Of a stretch of 64,000 nt of DNA, positions 37,456 to 45,542 are shown one piece after another (within the stretch, counting starts at the first letter, position 1; the number at the start of each line of letters is the position of its first letter). A program made the translations under genes and the position numbers. This DNA comes from Planctomycetota bacterium (GTDB lineage: Bacteria; Planctomycetota; Planctomycetia; Pirellulales; Lacipirellulaceae), in NCBI GenBank assembly GCA_029259945.1, contig JAJDEF010000020.1:1-64000 (forward strand), given 5' to 3'. The notes below the pieces were generated by a model. It was given only the letters and a program-made list of their open reading frames with translations. It was not told the origin of the DNA and searched no databases.

Positions 37456-37755
37456 ATTCTAAGTCTTCATCGTAGGTGTTATGCAGTGAGTGTAATGAGA
37501 TCCAACGACTTCTCTTCTCGAAATACCTAATAAAGAGGCCCCAAAGACCGCTTTTCAGCGTCTCTGATATTTCAAGTTGCCAGATGGCATTTATTCATAC
37601 TGAGTAGATTATAATAACTGGGGTGCCTGGGTCAAAAGATATTGGTGCGAATAAATAACAACTATTAGCAATCTGGGTAGGGGCTATCTAAATCGTGCCG
37701 TATTGCTAACTTACGAGTCGCAACGGCTATTTCAGCTTCAAAAGAGCAGGTAGCA
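37456..37755. other. Divergent promoter region between sugar transferase and diguanylate cyclase
   Basis: A 300-base AT-richer gap. A TATAAT box stands at 37610-37615 on the plus strand but no good -35 match lies at the proper distance. No repeat or small gene was recognised. Confidence 0.4.
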
Positions 37756-38649
37756 ATGGCTAGCGATCCCAATGTGAATGAGCGGAGTTCGCCTCAAATT
37801 CCGGGGGAGATATGGCCTACAGGTCAAGTTGAAGCTAATCGGCCTTTGCCCTCTGTCGCAGCCATCAATGGGCAAGCGAACTGCCTTGTTGATCCTAGCA
37901 ACGGGAAAATGATTGCGGTCGACAGCCAAGTTGCAGACTGGTTGGGCGGGGCGTCTGATCAATTCGAGAACCATATCCTCAGTGATTTGTTGCCAACACT
38001 TACCCAGGACCATCTCGACAAGCTCGATGCGACAGCTAGACGCGGTCCTCTTAATCTGAAGACGAGCATCCGCAAACGCGACGGTGCCACTTTTCAAGCG
38101 GTGATAGACCTCACGCCACTCATGGGCTCAGAAAAAGCCTATCTGCTCGTAACCATTCGACCAGCACAGAACACCGACGAACAATCACTACGCTGCGACG
38201 CACTAACCGGACTGCCCGATCGACGAGAGCTTTCTGCACACCGATCTCGCTGGCAACAAGCCTCCTCAGGTCAGCAGCTCCCGCATGCGTTGTTGTTCCT
38301 AGACCTTGATAAGTTCAAACAAATTAACGATCGCCACGGCCACGCTATGGGAGACCGCCTATTAACGACACTAGCTAATCGTTGGCAGCGTTGTATTCGC
38401 GAAAATGATTTGCTCGTTCGCTACGGCGGAGATGAATTTATTGTTCTCTTGGCTGGCATTCGACAGCAGCAAGAAGTCGAACCGATCGTTAACCGGCTTT
38501 TGGCCGCAGCGACAAAACCAATTGCAGTCGACGGCCAACAACTTCAAGTCGGAGCAACCATCGGCATTGCCCTAGCCGAAGATACCTCGGTAAGTTTAGA
38601 CCAACTAATCGCTACCGCAGACCGTGACATGTATCGGCAGAAACGATAA
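37756..38649 (+). CDS. PAS-GGDEF diguanylate cyclase
   Basis: A 297-residue cytoplasmic protein. About residues 38-140 form a PAS-like sensory domain (ANCLVDPSNGKMIAVDSQVA, GPLNLKTSIRKRDGATFQAV). The GGDEF domain follows (CDALTGLPDRREL, LLFLDLDKFKQINDRHGHAM) with an intact GGDEF at residues 224-228 and the inhibitory RxxD site five residues upstream (REND). It should make c-di-GMP with product feedback. No output or phosphodiesterase domain is fused. It is divergent from the exopolysaccharide sugar transferase, which suggests a linked role in surface attachment. Confidence 0.9.
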   Translation: MASDPNVNERSSPQIPGEIWPTGQVEANRPLPSVAAINGQANCLVDPSNGKMIAVDSQVADWLGGASDQFENHILSDLLPTLTQDHLDKLDATARRGPLNLKTSIRKRDGATFQAVIDLTPLMGSEKAYLLVTIRPAQNTDEQSLRCDALTGLPDRRELSAHRSRWQQASSGQQLPHALLFLDLDKFKQINDRHGHAMGDRLLTTLANRWQRCIRENDLLVRYGGDEFIVLLAGIRQQQEVEPIVNRLLAAATKPIAVDGQQLQVGATIGIALAEDTSVSLDQLIATADRDMYRQKR

Positions 38650-38765
38650 AACGTTCATTAAAAGGCCATGAACTGCGCTTCTTTTGCTGTCACACTTGCC
38701 CAAATGCTCTTGACTAGAGATAATGGGAAAGGGACACTCCCCTGGCTGTGAGCTATACTTTTATT

Positions 38766-39287
38766 ATGACGATTACCAAGCACATTGTTGGGCGTACTCT
38801 TGTTTGGCTGGCAGCAGTCACGATGCCTCTGCATAGTTTGCCTGCACAGGTGTGTGGTTGTACTGCCAATGCCAGCACGTCCGTTGCCGGCCAATCGTTG
38901 AGTGGTTGCTCTTGCGAACACAAAAAAGCAATGGCTGGAACAAGTGACTGTTGCCACCAGAGCGCAGTGCAGAACTGCTGCTCAAGCGAAAAAACTTGCC
39001 CCGTTAGCGAAGCGAGTTCGTGCTGTGCCTCAAAATCGCTGAGCAAAACTTCGTGCCATTGCGGCTCGAACTGCCAGTGTGCTCGTAGCGATGCCCCTGC
39101 GGAACCAGTTGCTCCACCCGCTGAAGCGAATTCGCCTGAACGATTGGTTGCCAGCACGGCTACGACTGCTTCCTTCGCAACCATCTATCTTCTTTCTTCA
39201 ATGCAGCAACACTTGCACGTGCGTACCGGGGCAGACGCCTTGTCGGCTCACGATTGCTGCATTGCTCTCTGCCGGTTCACGCTCTGA
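38766..39287 (+). CDS. Secreted cysteine-rich protein opening the copper/silver efflux cluster
   Basis: A 173-residue protein from ATG at 38766 (MTITKHIVGRTLVWLAAVTM, signal peptide); a start six codons upstream is possible. It has 18 cysteines, many in pairs: VCGCTANAS, LSGCSCEHK, DCCHQS, NCCSSEKTCP, SCCASK, SCHCGSNCQCA and a C-terminal HDCCIALC. A periplasmic metal-binding (metallothionein-like) role is inferred. No family was recognised. It lies 128 bases before the adaptor gene and is similar in style to the Cys/His-rich protein at 26819 in the other metal operon. Confidence 0.65.
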   Translation: MTITKHIVGRTLVWLAAVTMPLHSLPAQVCGCTANASTSVAGQSLSGCSCEHKKAMAGTSDCCHQSAVQNCCSSEKTCPVSEASSCCASKSLSKTSCHCGSNCQCARSDAPAEPVAPPAEANSPERLVASTATTASFATIYLLSSMQQHLHVRTGADALSAHDCCIALCRFTL

Positions 39288-39415
39288 GCCACTTCTTACA
39301 GTATCAATGCGCGCTTAGTCATTCATGCTAGCTGCTCGCATTGCTCGCGTGCGACAAATCGTTGCGATTCAATAACCACCCTTAAAAAGATTCCTCTGGG
39401 TGATGTGAGAATATT

Positions 39416-41254
39416 ATGAACGAAAAAAATAAAAAGCCTGCCACGTCGTCTGAACATTCAGACGGCGAAAACTCGCCACTCGCGGCCACAGTTAGGCGTC
39501 GAGAATCACGCCGTTGGTGGATCAAGCTCGCCCTGCAACCGCTGCTGCTGTTAGCCGGCGGGGCGCTGTTAATCATCGTCCTTGGACTCGTTCAAAAGCT
39601 TGGTTGGATTTCTGCCGAAAGTGGCAGTGGGGGCCATGACCATACCGCTTCGGCTGAGAGCGAGAACACACGGTACATCTGCCCGATGATGTGTACCCCA
39701 CCCCTGAGCGAGCCTGGGCGATGCCCGGTTTGTGCCATGGAGCTGATGCCACTGACATCTGGTGGCGCTAACGACCCGAGGTCGGTTCAGATTGATCCAG
39801 CGGCGCGTCGAGTGGCAAACATTCGCACTGCCGCGGTTAAGTCGGTTGCTCTCTCGCGGACCTTGCGAGCTGTCGGCGAACTGGCCTACGACGAAGGTTC
39901 ACTAAAGACTATTTCTGCCTACGTCGATGGACGGCTCGAGCGATTGTATGCTGATTTCACCGGCGTTGCCGTCACCCAAGGCGATCAGCTTGCGCTCGTT
40001 TACTCTCCTCGACTTTATTCGGGACAAGTGGAATTGCTCCTTGCCAAAAAAGCGTTGGACGCAAGTCAAACAACAAGCTTGCCAAGGGTTCTGGAGTCGA
40101 ACCGTGATATGTACAAAAGCACCAAGCAACGGCTCCTCGAGTTGGGCATGACCCACGAGCAGATCCAGCAGCTTGAACTCAGCGGCGAGGCAAACAGTCG
40201 CATGCATCTTCACGCACCGATCAGCGGAACCGTGATCAAAAAGCTTGCCGCTGAAGGCCAATATCTCAAAGAAGGCGAAGCAATCTATGAACTCGCAGAC
40301 TTGTCTACCGTTTGGCTCATGTTGGAGCTGTTTCCCGAAGATGCTGCAACGATTCGCTATGGGCAAAAAGTGGAAGCAAAAGTGCAGTCGCTTCCAGGGC
40401 GCAAATTCGCCGGTCGAGTCGCCTTCGTCGATCCGATGGTTGATCCTGTCAAACGTACCATCGGAGTTCGAGTCGTCATACTCAACGACGAGGGGCTGCT
40501 TAAAATTGGTGACTATGCGAAAGCCTCGATTCAAGTACCTCTTGACGGCACTGCGGCGCAAGAAAAAATCTACGACCCTGCACTAGCCAACAAGTGGATT
40601 AGCCCGCGGCATCCTTATGTCGTGGAGTCCGCGCCTGGCAAGTGTCGTGTCTGTGGGATCGATTTGGTTCCCGCCTCGCAGTTTGGCTTTACCGATCAGC
40701 CGAACTCCAATAGAGAAGCGTTGGCCATTCCTCGCACCGCGGTGCTCAGCGCAGGGGACGATAGCGTGGTGTACGTAGAAACAGAGCCTGGCAAATTCGA
40801 GATTCGCAATGTCGTGCTTGGCGCACGCAGCGGCGACCAAATCGTCGTGCTCGAAGGCCTCAAAGAGGGAGAACAGGTTGCCGTCTCTGGAAACTTCCTC
40901 ATTGATTCCCAGATGCAACTTTCCGGTAATCCTTCGTTAATTGATCCCACCAAGGCGCAGCCCACCGTTGAAATCGAATTCGACGAGGGCAATCTGCCTC
41001 CGATCGACATGCCCCAAATCATCGAAGACACCGACAGCAAGGCGACCAGTGGGCTATCCCCTGAGGATCAACGGCTTGTCGAGCAACAAGAAGTCTGCCC
41101 TGTTACCGACCTGCCACTCGATTCAATGGGAACACCGATCAAAATCATCGTCCAAGGACGTCCCGTGTTTCTCTGCTGCGAAGGATGTCGCAAGAGCCTG
41201 CTTGCTGATCCTGACAAGTATCTGAAAAAACTTGCCAAGGAGGACACGCCATGA
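39416..41254 (+). CDS. RND efflux adaptor with three metal-binding modules (CusB-like)
   Basis: A 612-residue membrane-fusion protein, longer than usual (~400-500). One membrane helix near residues 36-58 is followed by a heavy-metal-binding domain YICPMMCTPPLSEPGRCPVC (about 87-106). The adaptor core includes TISAYVDGRLERLYADFTG, MHLHAPISGTVIKKLAAEG and YARKASIQVP-like barrel strands. A second CxxC module (PGKCRVCGIDL) lies near residue 410, and a C-terminal YHS-like module (QEVCPVTDLPLDS, FLCCEGCRKSL) at about 558-605. The His/Cys/Met content suits monovalent copper or silver. Its stop overlaps the permease start (ATGA). Confidence 0.9.
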   Translation: MNEKNKKPATSSEHSDGENSPLAATVRRRESRRWWIKLALQPLLLLAGGALLIIVLGLVQKLGWISAESGSGGHDHTASAESENTRYICPMMCTPPLSEPGRCPVCAMELMPLTSGGANDPRSVQIDPAARRVANIRTAAVKSVALSRTLRAVGELAYDEGSLKTISAYVDGRLERLYADFTGVAVTQGDQLALVYSPRLYSGQVELLLAKKALDASQTTSLPRVLESNRDMYKSTKQRLLELGMTHEQIQQLELSGEANSRMHLHAPISGTVIKKLAAEGQYLKEGEAIYELADLSTVWLMLELFPEDAATIRYGQKVEAKVQSLPGRKFAGRVAFVDPMVDPVKRTIGVRVVILNDEGLLKIGDYAKASIQVPLDGTAAQEKIYDPALANKWISPRHPYVVESAPGKCRVCGIDLVPASQFGFTDQPNSNREALAIPRTAVLSAGDDSVVYVETEPGKFEIRNVVLGARSGDQIVVLEGLKEGEQVAVSGNFLIDSQMQLSGNPSLIDPTKAQPTVEIEFDEGNLPPIDMPQIIEDTDSKATSGLSPEDQRLVEQQEVCPVTDLPLDSMGTPIKIIVQGRPVFLCCEGCRKSLLADPDKYLKKLAKEDTP

Positions 41255-44200
41255 TCAAACCATTATTAGACTTTTGCCTCCGCGAGCGGCTCCTGGTGTT
41301 TATCGCTTCCGTTTTAGTGTTGGCGTTCGGCTGGTACTCGACAAAGAAAGTGCCCCTCGATGCCATTCCCAACGTGGGAGTCAACCAGGTGATTGTTCTG
41401 ACCGAGTGGGTCGGGCGCTCGCCGAAGGATATGGAAGATCAAATCACCTACCCCCTGTCCGTGGCCCTGCAGGGTGTGCCCGGCGCGGAGAGTGTTCGCG
41501 GCAAGAGCATGTTCGGGTTCAGCTTTGTGCAGGTAACCTTTGACGACGGGGTAGATTTCTACTGGGCCCGTTCGCGGGTGTCCGAACAATTAACCACGGT
41601 TGCCGGCTCGCTGCCCGAGGGCGTAACTCCAAGGCTGGCGCCCGATGCAACAGCCCTGGGGCAGATTTACTACTACGTGCTTCAGCCGCCACCCGGCATG
41701 GACTTGGCCGAGCTGCGTTCTAAGCAGGACTTCTTCATCAAGTATTCGCTCCAGTCGGTTGAAGGGGTGGCCGAGGTGGCCTCGATCGGCGGGTACGAAC
41801 GGCAATACCAGATCGAAGTCGATCCCGACGCATTGCGCTACCACAACATTCCGCTCAGCAAAGTCATCGCAGCCGTCAAAGAATCGAACATCGACGTCGG
41901 TGCCAAGACCATCGAATCGAGCGGGATGGAATTCATCGTCCGTGGGATGGGTTTCATCGGGTCGGGAAAAACCGAAGCGGAGACCCTCGAACAAATCGAA
42001 AACACCGTCGTGCTTTCGCGCGAGGGGATACCAGTCCGCATCCGCGACATTGCTCAGGTTCAGACGGGCCCAGCATTTCGACGTGGAGCCCTCGACTACA
42101 ACGGGCAGGAGGCCGTGGGTGGTGTGGTGGTGATGCGCTACGGCGAAAATCCACGCGATGTAATCAAGCGAGTCAAGCAAAAGATCGTCGCCTTAGAGTC
42201 TGAACTAGACGGCATAAAAATCCACGGCGTCTATGACCGTACCGAGTTGATTGAAGAGACCGTCGGGACCTTGACGCACGCTTTGCAACACGAAATCGCC
42301 ATTACGATTGCCGTGATGGTTCTATTTCTACTGCATGTTCGCGCCAGCATCATTATCGCCATTACACTTCCCATGGCGGTGTTGATGTCGTTTATCGCGA
42401 TGAATTTGTTTGGCGTCGACGCCAATATCATGTCGCTCGCAGGCATCGTTATCGCCATCGGCACCATGGTCGACATGGGAATCATTGTGCTTGAAAATAT
42501 CTATGACCACCTTGCCGATTGGGAGGCGAAAGGATCGCTGGGGGGCGAGAAGAAACGGTCACAAATCATCCGTGAATCGGCAAGCGAGGTGGTGCCTGCT
42601 GTAATCACCGCCGTCAGCACGACCATCGTTAGCTTTCTGCCGGTCTTCTTTTTGACAGGCCGCGACCATCGGCTTTTCACACCGTTGGCTTGGACCAAGA
42701 CCTTTGCGCTAACCGCCAGTTTGATTGTTGCTGTGACTGTCGTGCCAATGCTTTGTCGAGTGCTTCTGCGAACCGCTCGTCCAAAAAAACGGAAAGGTGT
42801 TTTTGCAGGCTTGGCACTAGGTTGTTTAAGTGCCGGGCTCTGCTACTTCGTTTGGGGAGCTGAAATTCAGCAATTCACCTCGATGAACCTGCCCCTCTCT
42901 ACCGCTTTGGTAGGAGCAGTAGGCCTGCTACTCGGATGGTGGGTGTCGCAAGAAAAGATTCGCCCCATGGAAGAAAACCCGGTGAGCCGGTTTGTGATGT
43001 GGCTCTACGCAGGTCGACTGCATCTGGCGCTAAGGCGAAAAGTGCTCATGCTTTCGCTTCCAGCCATGGTCTTTGTGCTTGGATTGGGCGCATGGATTGG
43101 TCTGCCGACCGTGCTACGCCCAGTAGAAAAAGTGTTTTCAACGCTGGGTGCCAATCTGAACGAGGTGCCCGGCTATATCGACGCCAAGCACCTCTTTACC
43201 GGCCTAGAAACCGACGACTGGATCGCGCTCGACGAAGGTAGCTGGTTTTATATGCCCAGTTTATACCCGGCGGCAAGCTTCTCGCAGGCGATGGAAGTGT
43301 TGCAAACTCAGGATGTCATGATCAAAGCGATCCCCGAAGTTGCCGACGTGTTAGGCAAGATCGGACGTGTGGAATCGGCACTCGACCCCGCACCGGCAGC
43401 GATGATCGAAACCTACGTGATGCTCAAGCCTCGCGACCAATGGCGCGAGGGAATGACCGAACGAAAAATTTGGGACGAAATCAACACCGTCGCCACTCTG
43501 CCAGGCATCACGCCCGCCTCGGCGCTTCAACCCATCGAAGGTCGCGTCGTGATGCTGCAAAGCGGCATCAAAGCTTCGATGGCGGTGCGAATCTACGGAG
43601 ATAGCCTTGAGGGCCTTGGCACTGCGGCAATTGCCGTCGCCAACCATCTCAAGCAGCATCACTTTGTGAACTCAAAAACCGTCAACCCAGATATCGTGAT
43701 GGGAAAGCCTTACTACGAATTTGAGGTCGACCGCGAAGAGTCAGCCCGCTATGGCATGACCACCATGATGGTCAACCAGCTTGTAGCGGCAGGCCTTGGC
43801 GGCGTGGACGTCACTTCGACCGTCGAAGGCCGCGAACGCTATCCCATCCAAGTTCGCTATCAGCGAAACATTCGCGAGCAAATCGACGAGTTGCACCGCG
43901 TGTCAGTCGTCGCCCCCACCGGCGAAGTGATACCACTCGAACGTCTTGCCAACGTCAATATGACCTGGGGGCCAGGTGCCATTAACAGCGAAGACGCGCG
44001 GCTCGTAGCGCACGTCTCGTTTTCTCCCACAGGCGGCGCGGGAGATTTAGAAACGGTCGAAGCCGTCATGGGTTCGCTACGATCCGCGCGAGAAAACGGC
44101 AAACTGAAATTCCCAGAAGGAAATTTTGAATTACAGGCGGTCGGTTCGTTTCAAAATCAAATCGAAGCAAACAAGCGACTGATGTTTCTGGTTCCCATCG

Positions 44201-44724
44201 TTATTCTGATCAATTTGCTGTTGCACTACCTTCACTTCCGCAATTTTCCGGTTTCGTTGGTAGTCTTTGCTGGCATTCCTTTCGCGGCATCGGGGGGGAT
44301 GATTGCCGTGGCCGTGATGGGTGTCGAAATGAACACCGCCATGTGGGTCGGTTTTATCGCCCTGTTTGGCCTAGCCGCCGACGATGGGATCGTCATGGCA
44401 ACTTATATGCGAACAACACTTAAACGATGCACCATTCGTAACGTCGATGATATCCGCACCGCGATTTACGAGGCGGGCTTAAAACGCATCCGCCCCTGCA
44501 TGATGACCACAATTACGACTCTCGTCGCCCTGCTACCCGTGTTGCTATCCACCGGACGCGGAGCCGATGTTGCGCGAGCGATGGCTTTACCAATCTTCGG
44601 CGGCATGTTGGTCGAGCCATTCACCACCTTTATCGTGCCGACCCTGTACTCGGCCTATCTCGAGTTCAAGATGCGTGCAGGACTACAAGATGAGTATTGG
44701 ACAGCGCTAGAGGCAGAGAATTAA
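41251..44724 (+). CDS. Heavy-metal RND efflux permease (CusA-like)
   Basis: A 1157-residue inner-membrane pump, about 100 residues longer than CusA owing to an extra stretch around residues 510-620 with additional hydrophobic segments. Motifs: VPLDAIPNVGVNQVIVLTEW, VTFDDGVDFYWARSRV, transmembrane-4 AIGTMVDMGIIVLENIYDHL, and C-terminal FIALFGLAADDGIVMATYM. Of the three copper-binding Met positions known in E. coli CusA, two appear kept (RVVMLQSGIKAS; ARYGMTTMMV) and the third is Tyr with a neighbouring Met (ETYVMLKPRDQW); this alignment is from memory. Copper or silver export is therefore likely but not certain. Confidence 0.9.
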   Translation: MIKPLLDFCLRERLLVFIASVLVLAFGWYSTKKVPLDAIPNVGVNQVIVLTEWVGRSPKDMEDQITYPLSVALQGVPGAESVRGKSMFGFSFVQVTFDDGVDFYWARSRVSEQLTTVAGSLPEGVTPRLAPDATALGQIYYYVLQPPPGMDLAELRSKQDFFIKYSLQSVEGVAEVASIGGYERQYQIEVDPDALRYHNIPLSKVIAAVKESNIDVGAKTIESSGMEFIVRGMGFIGSGKTEAETLEQIENTVVLSREGIPVRIRDIAQVQTGPAFRRGALDYNGQEAVGGVVVMRYGENPRDVIKRVKQKIVALESELDGIKIHGVYDRTELIEETVGTLTHALQHEIAITIAVMVLFLLHVRASIIIAITLPMAVLMSFIAMNLFGVDANIMSLAGIVIAIGTMVDMGIIVLENIYDHLADWEAKGSLGGEKKRSQIIRESASEVVPAVITAVSTTIVSFLPVFFLTGRDHRLFTPLAWTKTFALTASLIVAVTVVPMLCRVLLRTARPKKRKGVFAGLALGCLSAGLCYFVWGAEIQQFTSMNLPLSTALVGAVGLLLGWWVSQEKIRPMEENPVSRFVMWLYAGRLHLALRRKVLMLSLPAMVFVLGLGAWIGLPTVLRPVEKVFSTLGANLNEVPGYIDAKHLFTGLETDDWIALDEGSWFYMPSLYPAASFSQAMEVLQTQDVMIKAIPEVADVLGKIGRVESALDPAPAAMIETYVMLKPRDQWREGMTERKIWDEINTVATLPGITPASALQPIEGRVVMLQSGIKASMAVRIYGDSLEGLGTAAIAVANHLKQHHFVNSKTVNPDIVMGKPYYEFEVDREESARYGMTTMMVNQLVAAGLGGVDVTSTVEGRERYPIQVRYQRNIREQIDELHRVSVVAPTGEVIPLERLANVNMTWGPGAINSEDARLVAHVSFSPTGGAGDLETVEAVMGSLRSARENGKLKFPEGNFELQAVGSFQNQIEANKRLMFLVPIVILINLLLHYLHFRNFPVSLVVFAGIPFAASGGMIAVAVMGVEMNTAMWVGFIALFGLAADDGIVMATYMRTTLKRCTIRNVDDIRTAIYEAGLKRIRPCMMTTITTLVALLPVLLSTGRGADVARAMALPIFGGMLVEPFTTFIVPTLYSAYLEFKMRAGLQDEYWTALEAEN

Positions 44725-44794
44725 GCGGCCGCGTGGTTGCTGTTTTAATCAGTTGGCAATGGATTTGCCATCACACTTTTTTAAGGAGAATGAG

Positions 44795-45271
44795 ATGAGA
44801 TTCATGAAAACGGTTGTTGCAGTCGTATTGCTGGTCTCAAGTGTTCAGGTCGCCGTGGGGCAGTCATCTGCAGCCCTTGCCCAGGAGCAACAGAAACGCG
44901 ACCAGTTGAGAATCGCCATTCAGGAAATCTGCCCCATATCGGGCCAAACGCTTGGCTCGATGGGCGAACCCATTAAGGTAAAAGTGGGCGAAGAGACGGT
45001 CTTTTTGTGTTGCAAAGGATGCTTGCAGCAGAAAATCAATCCCGAGCACTGGGCCACCATTCACACAAATTTTGCCAAGGCACAGCGCATCTGCCCCGTC
45101 ATGAAGCACGAGCTTCCCAAGAATCCAAAATGGACGATGGTCGAAGGCCAAGTGGTCTACGTTTGCTGCAAACCTTGCACAAAGAAAATCGCCGCCGATC
45201 CCCAAACCTACCTACGCGCACTCGACGAGCTTTACACCGCCGCACTAGATGCCCGAAAGCGGGTTAGGTAA
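44795..45271 (+). CDS. Secreted protein with two YHS-like cysteine modules
   Basis: A 158-residue protein from ATG at 44795 with an AAGGAG ribosome site eight bases upstream; the frame opens earlier at 44753 without support. A signal peptide (MRFMKTVVAVVLLVSSVQVA) precedes two similar modules: EICPISGQTLGSMGEP with FLCCKGCLQ, and RICPVMKHELPKNPK with YVCCKPCTKK. The same CP...CCxxC pattern ends the adaptor protein two genes upstream, so the module was probably duplicated within the operon. A periplasmic copper/silver-binding role is inferred. Confidence 0.75.
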   Translation: MRFMKTVVAVVLLVSSVQVAVGQSSAALAQEQQKRDQLRIAIQEICPISGQTLGSMGEPIKVKVGEETVFLCCKGCLQQKINPEHWATIHTNFAKAQRICPVMKHELPKNPKWTMVEGQVVYVCCKPCTKKIAADPQTYLRALDELYTAALDARKRVR

Positions 45272-45316
45272 TTAGCATTTCCTACGTGCGGTCGGGGCAG
45301 TTGCCCTGGCCGCAGT

Positions 45317-45394
45317 GGTAGGGTGGGTGCAGCAAAGCGAAACCCACCGTGAGAACGAATGGTGCGTTTCGCTACGCTGCACACACCCTACATC
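45317..45394. repeat. Interspersed ~80-bp repeat, copy 2 (inverted relative to copy at 3183)
   Basis: TAGGGTGGGTGCAGCAAAGC, AACCCACCGTGAGAACGAAT and GGTGCGTTTCGCTACGCTGC mirror the element at 3183-3265 in opposite orientation. It separates the YHS-like gene from the outer-membrane gene of the cluster. Confidence 0.8.
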
Positions 45395-45542
45395 TTGGTG
45401 GGAACCCTGATAACTTATCTAATCGTCACAGCCGGAACTCGAATATCGATTTCGCCGAATGTACGGGTTACTCGTCATATCCGTGCGAATTGGGTTGTGC
45501 CGATAATAGTTGTCTACCAATCTACAGCCGAGGGGGCCATCG

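Noticed and set aside
38710-38759. TTGACT and TATACT as a promoter of the Cys-rich gene, possibly MerR-type
   Set aside because: The boxes are 38 bases apart, far beyond the 19-20 of MerR-type promoters, so no call was made.
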